Part shown: positions 56,678-64,000 of the stretch, in pieces
How the letters are laid out: every line of letters starts with the position of its first letter
How positions within the stretch are numbered: the first letter of the stretch is position 1
NCBI GenBank assembly: GCA_047601745.1
Contig: JASGIS010000001.1
Coordinates: 3,286,001 to 3,350,000, forward strand
From: JAKPAM01 sp047601745
GTDB taxonomy: Bacteria; Pseudomonadota; Gammaproteobacteria; Burkholderiales; Burkholderiaceae_E
Reading direction: 5' to 3'
DNA: 64,000 nt
Translations under genes and position numbers: made by a program
The notes under the pieces: generated by a model
Told to the model about the DNA's origin: nothing
Databases searched by the model: none
Seen by the model: the letters and a program-made list of their open reading frames with translations, nothing else

Positions 56678-58852
56678 ATGAGTTCGCTGAGCGGATCGAT
56701 CCGGCAGGGGGCGAGGCAGCGGATCCGGCTGGCGCCGGCACGGCCGGTGCCGCCGCTGCGCGAGGATCTGGTGCTGTTCGAAGCGGCGGCCAATCGCGAC
56801 GGCTCGCCGGCCTGGATGATCCAGGACCCGGTCGGCAACCGTTTCTTCCGGATCGGCTGGATCGAGTTCGAGATGCTGTCGCGCTGGGCGATCGGCGACG
56901 CGGACGCGATCGTCGAGGCGATCGGCCGCGAGACGCCGCTGACGGTCTCGGTCGACGACGTCGAGCAGCTCGCGCGCTTCTTTCGCCAGCACCTGCTGCT
57001 GCGCGCCGCCGACCCGGGCTCGGTCGACTACCTGAAGCAGGCGGCGCGCGCCGCCCGGCCGGCGCGGTGGAAGTGGCTGCTGCACAACTACCTGTTCATC
57101 CGCGTGCCGCTGGTGCGGCCGCAGGCGCTGCTGGCGCGCCTGGCGCCGGCACTGGGCTTCCTGTACACGCGCGGGTTCCTGGTCGCCACGCTGGCGGCCA
57201 CGCTGCTGGGCGTGCTGCTCGCGGCGCGGCAGTGGGACAGCTTCGTGCACACGTTCCACGACTTCCTGAGTCCCGGCGGCCTGCTCGGCTACGCGCTGGC
57301 GCTGATGTTCGCCAAGACGCTGCACGAGATGGGCCACGCGATCACCGCGACCCGCCTCGGCGTGCGCGTCGCGCACATGGGCGTGGCCTTCCTCGTCATG
57401 TGGCCGATGCTGTACACCGATACCGGCGAGTCGTGGAAGCTGTCCGATCGGCGCAAGCGCTTCGCGATCGCCGCGGCCGGCATGGCGACCGAGTTCGCGC
57501 TGGCGGGCTTCGCGACGCTGGCCTGGAGCCTGGTCGACGACGGCGCGATCCGCAGCGCGTTGTTCTTCCTGGCGACGACGAGCTGGATCCTGACGCTGGG
57601 CATCAACGCCAGCCCGTTCATGCGCTTCGACGGCTACTTCCTGCTGTCGGACCTGCTCGACATGCAGAACCTGCACGCACGCAGCTTCGCGCTCGCGCGC
57701 ACGCGGCTGCGCAACGCGTTGCTCGGCTGGAACGATCCCGACCCCGAGCCGTTCGAACCCGGATTGCGCCGCTTCCTGACCGGATTCGCGATCCTGACCT
57801 GGCTGTACCGTCTGATGGTGTTCGTCGGCATCGCGCTGGCCGTCTACCACTATTTCTTCAAACTGCTCGGCATCTTCCTGTTCCTCGTCGAGATCGTCTG
57901 GTTCGTCGCGCGGCCGCTGGCCGGGGAGTTCAGCGTGTGGTACGCCCAACGTGATCGCATCGGCCCGCCGCGCCGCGCCGCGCTGCTGGCCGCCGCCGCC
58001 GTGTTCGTCGGCCTGCTCGCCTGGCCGTGGGCGCGCTCGGTCGACGGCGAAGGCTGGCTGCATGCCGAACAGCAGCAACTGATCTACAGCCCGTTTCCGG
58101 CGCGGATCGCCCGCGTGCACGCCGAGGGGCCGGTCGAACCCGGCGCGGCGCTGGTCGTGCTGGACTCGCCCGACACGCGCAGCAAGGCGATGCAGTCGCG
58201 GATCATGGCCGATGCGCTGGCCCTGCAGCTCGACCAGACGATCGGCCGCACCGATGGCCAGGAGCGGCGCGCGATCCTGGCCGAGCAGCTCGCGCAGCAA
58301 CTGGCCGAGTTCGGTGCCCAGCAGGCCGAGCTGCAGCGGCTCGAACTGAGCGCGCCGTTCGGCGGCCGTTTCCTCGACGTCGACCCGCAGATCCGCGAGG
58401 GTGTCTGGGTGACCGCCAATCAGCCGATCGGGATCGTCGTCGATCCCGGCGCCTGGGTCGTCGACGCGCTGATCGAACAGAAGGCGCTCGAACGGGTCGC
58501 CGTCGGCGCGCGCGCGCGTTTCCATCGCCGGTACCAGGCCGATGCGCCGCTCGAAGGCGAGGTCGTCGCGATCGACTCGGCGCGCGCGCAGGTGCTGCCG
58601 CATCCGATGCTGGCCGCCGAGAACGGCGGCCGGATCGCCGCGACGCGGCAGTCCAACGGCACGCTGGTGCCGCGCGATGCGCTGTATCGCGTGCGCGTGC
58701 GCCTCGACGCCGGCGCGTGGGAGCGAGGCTCGGCCCGGGCCTGGCGGCCGGTCGAACTCGGCTCGATATCGATCGCCGGCACGCGCCGGAGCTGGCTGGC
58801 CGACGCGTGGACCGCGGTGGCCGCGGTAATCGTGCGGGAAAGCGGGTTCTGA
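56678..58852 (+). CDS. M50 (site-2-type) metalloprotease fused to HlyD-like adaptor, with PqqD-like N terminus
   Basis: 724 residues. About 25-110 is a small winged-helix-like segment (DPVGNRFFRIGWIEFEMLSRW ... ARFFRQHLLL) that resembles PqqD/RRE peptide-binding domains. About 150-460 is a polytopic membrane domain with zinc site HEMGH at 216-220 and the third ligand D318 in FMRFDGYFLLSDLLD, the S2P/M50 signature. The C-terminal part (about 460-724) is periplasmic HlyD-like: a short coiled coil (about 515-555) between lipoyl halves (IYSPFPARIARVHAEGPVEPGAALVVLDSP; SAPFGGRFLDVDPQIREGVWV). Likely binds and processes the cargo N terminus during export. Family relatives exist; the mechanism is not established to my knowledge. 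Confidence 0.82.
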   Translation: MSSLSGSIRQGARQRIRLAPARPVPPLREDLVLFEAAANRDGSPAWMIQDPVGNRFFRIGWIEFEMLSRWAIGDADAIVEAIGRETPLTVSVDDVEQLARFFRQHLLLRAADPGSVDYLKQAARAARPARWKWLLHNYLFIRVPLVRPQALLARLAPALGFLYTRGFLVATLAATLLGVLLAARQWDSFVHTFHDFLSPGGLLGYALALMFAKTLHEMGHAITATRLGVRVAHMGVAFLVMWPMLYTDTGESWKLSDRRKRFAIAAAGMATEFALAGFATLAWSLVDDGAIRSALFFLATTSWILTLGINASPFMRFDGYFLLSDLLDMQNLHARSFALARTRLRNALLGWNDPDPEPFEPGLRRFLTGFAILTWLYRLMVFVGIALAVYHYFFKLLGIFLFLVEIVWFVARPLAGEFSVWYAQRDRIGPPRRAALLAAAAVFVGLLAWPWARSVDGEGWLHAEQQQLIYSPFPARIARVHAEGPVEPGAALVVLDSPDTRSKAMQSRIMADALALQLDQTIGRTDGQERRAILAEQLAQQLAEFGAQQAELQRLELSAPFGGRFLDVDPQIREGVWVTANQPIGIVVDPGAWVVDALIEQKALERVAVGARARFHRRYQADAPLEGEVVAIDSARAQVLPHPMLAAENGGRIAATRQSNGTLVPRDALYRVRVRLDAGAWERGSARAWRPVELGSISIAGTRRSWLADAWTAVAAVIVRESGF

Positions 58853-58889
58853 ACCAGCCTGTCGGACCATTGGAAGGCGCCGTAGAGGC

Positions 58890-59117
58890 GTGTTCCGGTT
58901 GAATGGTGGCAGATTTTGCCGGTGGGTCCGGATCTACTTCGGCTGGCGCCCCAACCTGCCGGACGAAGCAGACAACCACCTGTTCGAACTGGCTGTCGCC
59001 GGTGGCGCTTCAACCATCATCAGCAGGAACTTGAAGGACCTGCAGCGTGGAGAACTTCGTTTCGACGGTCTGCAGACCCAGACGCCAGAGCAATTCTTGC
59101 AGGAGAACCAGCCATGA
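58890..59117 (+). pseudogene. PIN-domain toxin remnant (5' half missing)
   Basis: The frame codes the C-terminal half of a PIN_3-type toxin: VRIYFGWRPNLPDEADNHLFELAVAGGASTIISRNLKDL with the conserved acidic residues DEADNH and the closing TPEQFLQEN. The N-terminal half, with the first catalytic Asp, is absent; the codons before FCRWVRI are not PIN-like, and the M50 gene ends only 37 bases upstream. The usual length is about 140 residues, here at most 75. Ends in an ATGA overlap with the RHH antitoxin gene. Confidence 0.75.
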
Positions 59118-59332
59118 GTGCCATCACCATTCGCCTGCCTGACGAGAAATACCAGCGCCTCAAGGATCTTTCGCGTCGGCGCGGCACCAGTGTGAACCGT
59201 CTGATCGAAGAGATGGCCACCCTGATGCTGGCGGAATTCGACCTCGAAACCCGCTTTGCTCTGCGAGCGCAGCGGGGCGCGGGTAAACAGGCGCGTGGGC
59301 TGGAGTTGCTGCGCAAGGCCGCCGAGGGGTGA
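59114..59332 (+). CDS. Ribbon-helix-helix antitoxin
   Basis: 72 residues. N-terminal RHH DNA-binding fold: MSAITIRLPDEKYQRLKDLSRRRGTSVNRLIEEMATLML, then a helical tail that would wrap a toxin. It partners PIN toxins as a CopG/HicB-type antitoxin and autorepressor. The toxin gene before it is truncated, so this is now an orphan antitoxin, perhaps kept as a repressor. It converges on the P450 gene with 13 bases between stops. Confidence 0.82.
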   Translation: MSAITIRLPDEKYQRLKDLSRRRGTSVNRLIEEMATLMLAEFDLETRFALRAQRGAGKQARGLELLRKAAEG

Positions 59333-59345
59333 GGTCGCTCGCCCG

Positions 59346-60824
59346 TCAGGCCGCGACCTCGTCCCTGGCCCGCACGCGCATCCGCAGGCCGACCGGCATC
59401 ATCGTGAACGACAGGTGCTCCTTCGCCGGTTCGCCGTCGGGCGTGTCGACCGACAGCAGGTCGAACCGGCCGAGCAGCACGGCGATCGCCAGCTTGATCT
59501 CGAGCAGCGCCAGATAACGCCCCGGGCAGATCCGCGGGCCCGCGCCGAACGGCATCGACACGCGCCTGGCCGACGACGGTGACGGTCCGTCGGCGGCCAG
59601 CCAGCGATCGGGATCGAACTCGGCCGCCCGCTGCACGTGGGTTTCGCTGACGCCGTCGTGCCGCATCAGCATCCACGCCACGGCGCCCGCCGGTACCCGG
59701 ACGTCGGCGATCGCCGTATCGTGCAGCGCCTGCATCGCCAGGATCGGGGCGACCGGCTTGAGCCTCATCGTCTCGTGAGCGCAGGCCTCGACGAAATCGA
59801 GCCCGGCGATCTGCTCGATCGTTGGTGCGTCGGCGTCGCCGCACAGCCGCCTGACCTCGTCGGTCGCGCGGCGCAGCGCTTCGGGATGGCGCCACAGCAG
59901 ATCGATCATCCAGGCCAGCGTGTTGGCGGTCGTGTCCTCGCCGGCGAGCAGCATCGTCAGCACGTTGCCGGCCAGCAGCGCGTCGTCGATGCCGCTGTCG
60001 GGCTGGTCCGCCGCCACGATCATCGCCTCGAGCAGATTGTCCGGATCCTCGCGCAGCGCCGGGTTGTTCGCCATGCGCTCGCGGGCCTCGGCGATGAAGC
60101 CGGCCACGGCCTTGCGGACCTCGGCGATGCTGGCGTCGAGCCGGCGGTCGTCCGCGGTCCTGACGAATCGCCACAGCGGAATCGGCGACAGCAGCCGCTT
60201 GAAGAACGCCGGAAAGATCTTGTCCAGATGCTGCTGGATGACGTCGCCTTCGGACTCCAGCGTGTTGACGTCGGATCCGAAAGCCAGGCCGGCGATCGTG
60301 TCGACCGTGTAGCGCATCAGGTCCGATTGCAGGTCGATCGGCTGGTCGGCCGCGGCCGCCGTCCGCCAGCGCCCGGCGAGCCGCTGCGCGACCCGGACCA
60401 TCGACGGGTAGTAGCGCTTGACGTGGCCCGGATCGAAGCCGGACATCACCATCCGGCGCTGTTTGCGCCAGGACTCGCCGCTGCTCGAGAACACGCCGGG
60501 CAGCAGGCCCATCTCGACGCCGAGGGTTTCCAGCCGTTCGGTCCGCCGGAAACCGTCGGGCCGGTCCCGCAGCACGGTCGCGACGACCCGGTGATCGGCC
60601 ACCACGAGAAACCGGCGGCGACCCATCCGTAGCTGGAACAGCGGGCCGTTCTCGCGCGCCCAGCCCTCGAGCTGCCGATGGAATCGCGACGATTCGATCT
60701 GCAGCGAATTGCCGAGCAGCGGCCATCCGCGAGGCCCGGGCAGATCGCGGATCTCGCGCAGCCGCGGCGCTCCGGGCGCGCCGGCTTCGTCGGGCGAGGC
60801 GGTGGCGGGGCTGGACGGGTCCAT
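59346..60824 (-). CDS. Cytochrome P450
   Basis: 492 residues, no signal or membrane anchor, soluble bacterial class I type. I-helix oxygen site AGEDTTAN, K-helix ETMRLK (ExxR), and heme-binding FGAGPRICPG with Cys433. The proline-rich LPGPRGWPLLGN start is like CYP102/CYP4-like fatty-acid or terpene hydroxylases. No ferredoxin or reductase gene is next to it. 30 bases follow the propeptide-like gene on the same strand, so it may be the third gene of the S8 protease operon, which is an unusual pairing. Confidence 0.92.
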   Translation of the reverse strand: MDPSSPATASPDEAGAPGAPRLREIRDLPGPRGWPLLGNSLQIESSRFHRQLEGWARENGPLFQLRMGRRRFLVVADHRVVATVLRDRPDGFRRTERLETLGVEMGLLPGVFSSSGESWRKQRRMVMSGFDPGHVKRYYPSMVRVAQRLAGRWRTAAAADQPIDLQSDLMRYTVDTIAGLAFGSDVNTLESEGDVIQQHLDKIFPAFFKRLLSPIPLWRFVRTADDRRLDASIAEVRKAVAGFIAEARERMANNPALREDPDNLLEAMIVAADQPDSGIDDALLAGNVLTMLLAGEDTTANTLAWMIDLLWRHPEALRRATDEVRRLCGDADAPTIEQIAGLDFVEACAHETMRLKPVAPILAMQALHDTAIADVRVPAGAVAWMLMRHDGVSETHVQRAAEFDPDRWLAADGPSPSSARRVSMPFGAGPRICPGRYLALLEIKLAIAVLLGRFDLLSVDTPDGEPAKEHLSFTMMPVGLRMRVRARDEVAA

Positions 60825-60833
60825 GGCGACGCG

Positions 60834-60857
60834 CTCGGTTGCTTACTCGGTTGCTTA
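60834..60857 (-). repeat. Two perfect 12-bp repeats before the P450 gene
   Basis: CTCGGTTGCTTA occurs twice in tandem (60834-60845, 60846-60857) and covers the stop codon of the propeptide-like gene. Confidence 0.8.
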
Positions 60858-61505
60858 TTTGGTGACCAGCGGCCGATACCAGTTCGGCTGCGCGCCGGCG
60901 AACACGCCGCTCTCGTACAGACGATTGGCGCGCTCGAGCGTCTCGATGCCGGCCGGCGAATCGATCAGCCAGGTGCCCGAGCCCTTGCCGATCTCGCGCC
61001 GCGGCGTCAGCCCCTGCGCCTGCAGGAACTCGCGCGCCTGCGCGTCGGGCAGCGGCTCGCGCAGCGTGACGACAATACCGCCGGGCAGCGCGCTGTCCAG
61101 GGGCGTGGCCGCGGTGGTGGCGCTGGTCGATGTGTCGCTCGACGCCGGCTGGCCGCCCTTGCGCTGCACGAGATTCGGCGCGGTCGCCGTCGGGGCCGGC
61201 GAACCGGCCGGCCGTTTGTCGACCAGCGCCGGCGCCGAGGCGGCGCTGGCGCCGGTGGCGGCCTCGGCGCCGCTCGAGGCGGGGGCCGGGACGATCGTCC
61301 GCGTCTGCGGATCGATCCACAGCTCGCGCCGAACGGTACCGTCGTACCAGTAGGTCTTGACCGGCTCGGCCGCGCGCGCCGCGCCGCCGGCCGTCATGCC
61401 GGCCAGCAGGCCGGCCGTCGCCAGCAGGCTCGCGATCGCGCGGGGGCCGAAACCGCCGCGCGCGCGTCGCGTCGCGACGCGTGTCGTTCGCTGTCGGATG
61501 TCCAT
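60855..61505 (-). CDS. Stand-alone subtilisin propeptide/inhibitor-like secreted protein
   Basis: 216 residues. Signal peptide (ASLLATAGLLAGMTAGGAARAAE), a short strand region (VKTYWYDGTVRRELWIDPQT), a disordered Ala/Ser/Pro linker (about 75-135), then a C-terminal domain GIVVTLREPLPDAQAREFLQAQGL ... GTWLIDSP ... YESGVFAGAQPNWYRP. That last domain has the pattern of the N-terminal prodomain of fervidolysin-type S8 proteases (strand, helix, Gly-Thr-x-Leu, ending AxPNW). It starts one base after the stop of an S8 protease that lacks such a prodomain, so it probably acts in trans as chaperone or inhibitor. Periplasmic or secreted. Confidence 0.7.
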   Translation of the reverse strand: MDIRQRTTRVATRRARGGFGPRAIASLLATAGLLAGMTAGGAARAAEPVKTYWYDGTVRRELWIDPQTRTIVPAPASSGAEAATGASAASAPALVDKRPAGSPAPTATAPNLVQRKGGQPASSDTSTSATTAATPLDSALPGGIVVTLREPLPDAQAREFLQAQGLTPRREIGKGSGTWLIDSPAGIETLERANRLYESGVFAGAQPNWYRPLVTK

Positions 61506-61506
61506 C

Positions 61507-63528
61507 TCAACGCCCCCAGATCGCGAGTTTCCAGCGCACGATGTGGCCGGTGTCGGCGACGCCGCCGTCGGTCACGCGCAATTGCCAGGCGCCCAGCGGC
61601 GATTCGTCCAGGTGCCGGGCCGACGTGAAGGTCCAGCCGCCGTTGCTCTCGCCGTAATCGAGATTGCCGGGCGAATGCCGATCCGCGTACGGCGCCTGCG
61701 GCGTGCGGCAGGTCCACAGTTCGTTGATCGGCGTGGCCGGCGCACCGCCGCTGGGCGTCGGGTACTGGAAACAGGCGCGCGAGTTGGCCAGTTCGCTGAC
61801 CAGACCGGCCGGGCTGACGAGTTCGATCTTCAGGTCGCCGCCATAAGGATGGTCGGAGACGAAGGTCACCTGCACCATCTCGATCTTCGAGATCGGGCAG
61901 TCGCCCGCCGATACCTGCATCGTGTCGACGGCCGGAGCGGCCTCCGTCGTCTGGTTCGGGCGGTCCGGAATCGACGTGCCCGGCGCCCGTTCGACGACCT
62001 TGCACGCGGTCAGCGTCGACGAACCGCCGACCGAGGACCAGCTCTTGGCCAGCGTGACGGCCGCGCCGGCATCGACGGTGCCGAATGCGTAGTCGGGGTG
62101 GTAGTGCAGGCCGTTGACCGACACCCAGCGCGGATCGGTCGGATCGTTCTGGCGGGCGCTGCGAGCCAGGATCAGCCGCACGTCGCGCCAGCTCAGCTCG
62201 GGCCGCTGCTCGAGCATCAGCGCGACGACGCCCGACACCTGCGGCGTGCTGGCCGATGTGCCGGAGAAGCCCTGCGTGTAGTCGTTGCGCACGGTCGTCG
62301 ACGTCACGTAGCTGCCGTCGATCGCGTCGGTCCCGTGGCCGCGATCGCTCGACAGGCCGCAGACGAGCACGTTGGCGCCGCGTTCGCCGTACCACGGGCG
62401 CTTGCCCTCGTCGTCGACCGCGCACACCGGGATCACGCCGAACTGGTTGACGAAACCGTCGAAGTTGGCGTTGTCCGTGTAGCTGTTGCAGTGGTTCGGG
62501 TCGTCGACGGTCGGCTCGATCCCGTAGCCGGCGCCGTCGTTGTAGTAGCAGCCGCCGTTGCCGGCCGCGAACAGGTAGACCGCTCCGCGTCCGCCTCGTC
62601 CTTCGCGCAGGCCGCGGGCGATCGCCGACTGGTATACGGCGGGCGATGGTTGCAGCACGCCGTTGTCCGGCAGACCCCAGCTATTGTTGTAGATCGAGAT
62701 CGACGACAGCTCGCGCGTCAGCGCGTCGGCGATGTCGGCGTCGAAGCGCGTCTGCACCGGATCGTAGGCGACCAGCGTCGCCCGCGGCGCCACGCCGCGC
62801 ACGCCGAGGCCGTTCTGGTCGCGCGCCGCCGCGATGCCGGCGACCGAGGTGCCGTGCTCGGTGCCGGCCGCGCACGGCAGCGGAAAGTTCTCGAACGGTG
62901 CATCGAGCTGATAGCTGTGGCTCAGCGACAGGTCGACGTTCGGCGACAGGTCCTGGTGCGTGACTTCGACGGCGTCGTCGACGATCGCGATGCGCACGCC
63001 CGCGCCTTTGCCCGGCGCCGCCTGCCAGCCGGCCAGCGCGCGCAGGTCTTCGCCCGATCGGCCGCCCGACTGCCCGGTATTGCTCAGGTACCACTGCTCG
63101 ACGAATCGCGGATCCGCGCCGCTGCCTTGCGCGGCCGGAGACGCCATCAGGTACGTGTAGTTGCAGTGCGCGGCGTTCAAGCGCGTGCCGACCGGGGGCA
63201 GGGCCACCGTCGGCGTCGCCGGACGCTGGTCGGGCGTGGTGCCGCCGCTGGCCGTGTCCGAACCGCTGCCCGCGCCGCCGCCCGTCGTGCCGCCGTTCGC
63301 GCCGCCGCCCGTGGTGCCGCCGCCCGTCGAGCCTGCGGTACCGCCGCCGTTGCCGTCGTTCGGCGTCGATCCGTTGCCGGTGTCGGCACTGCCACTCTGG
63401 CCGCCGCCGCCATCCCCCCCGCCGCCTCCGCCGCCGCAGGCGGCGAGCACGGCCAGTGACACGCAGGCCAGGCCCCGTGCCGTCGATTGCGCAACGAGGC
63501 GCCATGAGGCCAATGTCTTCGTCTTCAC
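61507..63528 (-). CDS. S8 (kexin/subtilisin) protease lipoprotein with P-domain
   Basis: 673 residues; GTG start at 63528. Lipobox LAAC, then a long Gly/Thr/Ser linker to about residue 110, coded by near-repeats. Catalytic triad D184 (IAIVDDAVEVTH), H225 (EHGTSVAG) and S425 (FSGTSASTPQVSG); the oxyanion Asn is in YLFAAGNGG. The C-terminal 150 residues form a P/homoB domain (YGGDLKIELVSPAG ... LGAWQLRVTDGG) as in proprotein convertases. No prodomain precedes the catalytic part (starts DPRFVEQWYLSNTG); the missing piece appears to be the next gene. Surface-anchored protease; possible processor of neighbouring exported proteins. Confidence 0.9.
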   Translation of the reverse strand: MKTKTLASWRLVAQSTARGLACVSLAVLAACGGGGGGGDGGGGQSGSADTGNGSTPNDGNGGGTAGSTGGGTTGGGANGGTTGGGAGSGSDTASGGTTPDQRPATPTVALPPVGTRLNAAHCNYTYLMASPAAQGSGADPRFVEQWYLSNTGQSGGRSGEDLRALAGWQAAPGKGAGVRIAIVDDAVEVTHQDLSPNVDLSLSHSYQLDAPFENFPLPCAAGTEHGTSVAGIAAARDQNGLGVRGVAPRATLVAYDPVQTRFDADIADALTRELSSISIYNNSWGLPDNGVLQPSPAVYQSAIARGLREGRGGRGAVYLFAAGNGGCYYNDGAGYGIEPTVDDPNHCNSYTDNANFDGFVNQFGVIPVCAVDDEGKRPWYGERGANVLVCGLSSDRGHGTDAIDGSYVTSTTVRNDYTQGFSGTSASTPQVSGVVALMLEQRPELSWRDVRLILARSARQNDPTDPRWVSVNGLHYHPDYAFGTVDAGAAVTLAKSWSSVGGSSTLTACKVVERAPGTSIPDRPNQTTEAAPAVDTMQVSAGDCPISKIEMVQVTFVSDHPYGGDLKIELVSPAGLVSELANSRACFQYPTPSGGAPATPINELWTCRTPQAPYADRHSPGNLDYGESNGGWTFTSARHLDESPLGAWQLRVTDGGVADTGHIVRWKLAIWGR

Positions 63529-63831
63529 CTATCCATATCCATCCGATCAATGACGTCGGCGCTAGTCTACGGGCGAAATCGGCCGATCAGCCAGCCGCGC
63601 GGCAATGGATCCTCGTCAATACGGGAATTTCGCACGCGATTGGCACGCATGTTGCGATGCGAACGTCGTCGTCGTGGTTGCGCGGCGAGTCCGTGCGAGC
63701 TTCCCGACTGACCGGTCACGAGCCGATCGTCATCGAGATCGGTCGCACGAACTTGGATTTCCGCACACGGATCACGTAATGTCGCGAAGTTTGCGCATCA
63801 TCCCCACGTACGCCGTCAGTTCCCGCCAATC
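63529..63831. other. Divergent gap between S8 protease and pyc
   Basis: 303 bases without a gene. A weak promoter towards pyc is possible (TTGGAT 63753-63758, 18-base spacer, TAATGT 63777-63782). No hairpin or operator stands out. Confidence 0.4.
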
Positions 63832-64000
63832 ATGCAAAAGAAAATCCATACGCTGCTGGTCGCCAATCGTTCCGAAATCGCGATCCGCGTGATGCGGGCC
63901 GCGGCGGAGATGGGCATCCGCACCGTTTCGATCTATTCGCTCGAAGACCGCTTCGCGTTGCACCGCTTCAAGGCCGACGAAAGCTACCGGGTCGGCGAGG
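63832..64000 (+). CDS. pyc: Pyruvate carboxylase, N-terminal end (partial)
   Basis: Cut by the window edge; 56 codons visible. KKIHTLLVANRSEIAIRVMRAAAEMGIRTVSIYSLEDRFALHRFKADESYRVGE is the start of a biotin carboxylase domain. The DRFALHRFKADE string points to pyruvate carboxylase rather than acetyl-CoA carboxylase AccC, which has DRDALHxxLADE. Such an enzyme makes oxaloacetate from pyruvate, ATP and bicarbonate. Ser replaces the usual Gly in VANRGEIA. Confidence 0.8.
   Translation, partial: MQKKIHTLLVANRSEIAIRVMRAAAEMGIRTVSIYSLEDRFALHRFKADESYRVGE

Noticed and set aside
58853..58900. Intact PIN toxin starting upstream
   Set aside because: No frame upstream codes the missing N-terminal half with its first Asp; the bases belong to the end of the M50 gene and a short gap.

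Overview
The window is a GC-rich, densely packed chromosome segment of a Gram-negative proteobacterium. The gene types (sarcosine oxidase with a GlxA/AraC regulator, WS/DGAT, BcsE-like GIL protein, NodT-type efflux lipoprotein, DUF6502, pyruvate carboxylase) suggest a betaproteobacterium, probably Burkholderiales; this is inference from gene content and composition. I see no rRNA, tRNA, CRISPR array, IS transposase or phage gene.

Layout. 1-6.2 kb: end of a sarcosine oxidase operon (soxA tail, soxG), a GlxA/GbdR-like activator, and a convergent PotABCD-like ABC importer operon. 6.2-12 kb: a wax ester synthase/DGAT, a CoA-transferase with an extra C-terminal domain and a phospholipase-D/cardiolipin synthase-like protein; the leader and start of the last gene are duplicated upstream of the WS/DGAT. 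12-14.5 kb: a trypsin-fold protein with an altered active-site motif, a cold-shock protein and a DUF6502 protein. 14.5-24.2 kb: a translationally coupled operon of three glycosyltransferases, an ABCB-type exporter, a two-domain sugar-kinase-like protein and an AlgE-like outer membrane barrel, behind an 18-bp-arm palindrome. 24.4-29.3 kb: DUF5666 lipoprotein, a LivK-like binding protein, and an FAD monooxygenase/MarR divergent pair with a clear operator. 29.4-36.1 kb: a complete tripartite ABC efflux operon (NodT OMF, HlyD, double ATPase-permease, permease). 36.1-49.2 kb: NmrA-like/LysR pair, beta-CASP nuclease, an HDAC-like deacetylase next to a PatZ-type acetyltransferase, fbp and pepN, and a BcsE-like c-di-GMP protein. 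49.4-58.9 kb: a VCBS-domain surface protein with long PGG-rich repeats followed by a TolC-like lipoprotein, two HlyD-type adaptors and an M50 protease fused to a HlyD-like domain, with no ABC ATPase. 58.9-64 kb: remnant of a PIN/RHH toxin-antitoxin pair, a cytochrome P450, a stand-alone subtilisin propeptide-like protein, an S8 lipoprotein protease, and the start of pyruvate carboxylase.

The two stretches most likely to be undescribed systems are the ATPase-less secretion-like operon at 49.4-58.9 kb (M50 protease fused to an adaptor, substrate with an N-terminal EPRMLFDGA motif and no Sec signal) and the glycan synthesis/export operon at 14.7-24.2 kb. A window-wide oddity is a set of in-frame microsatellites (6, 15 and 54 bp units) placed in linkers, signal peptides and tails of envelope genes. 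Their period is a multiple of three, so slippage would change lengths without breaking frames.
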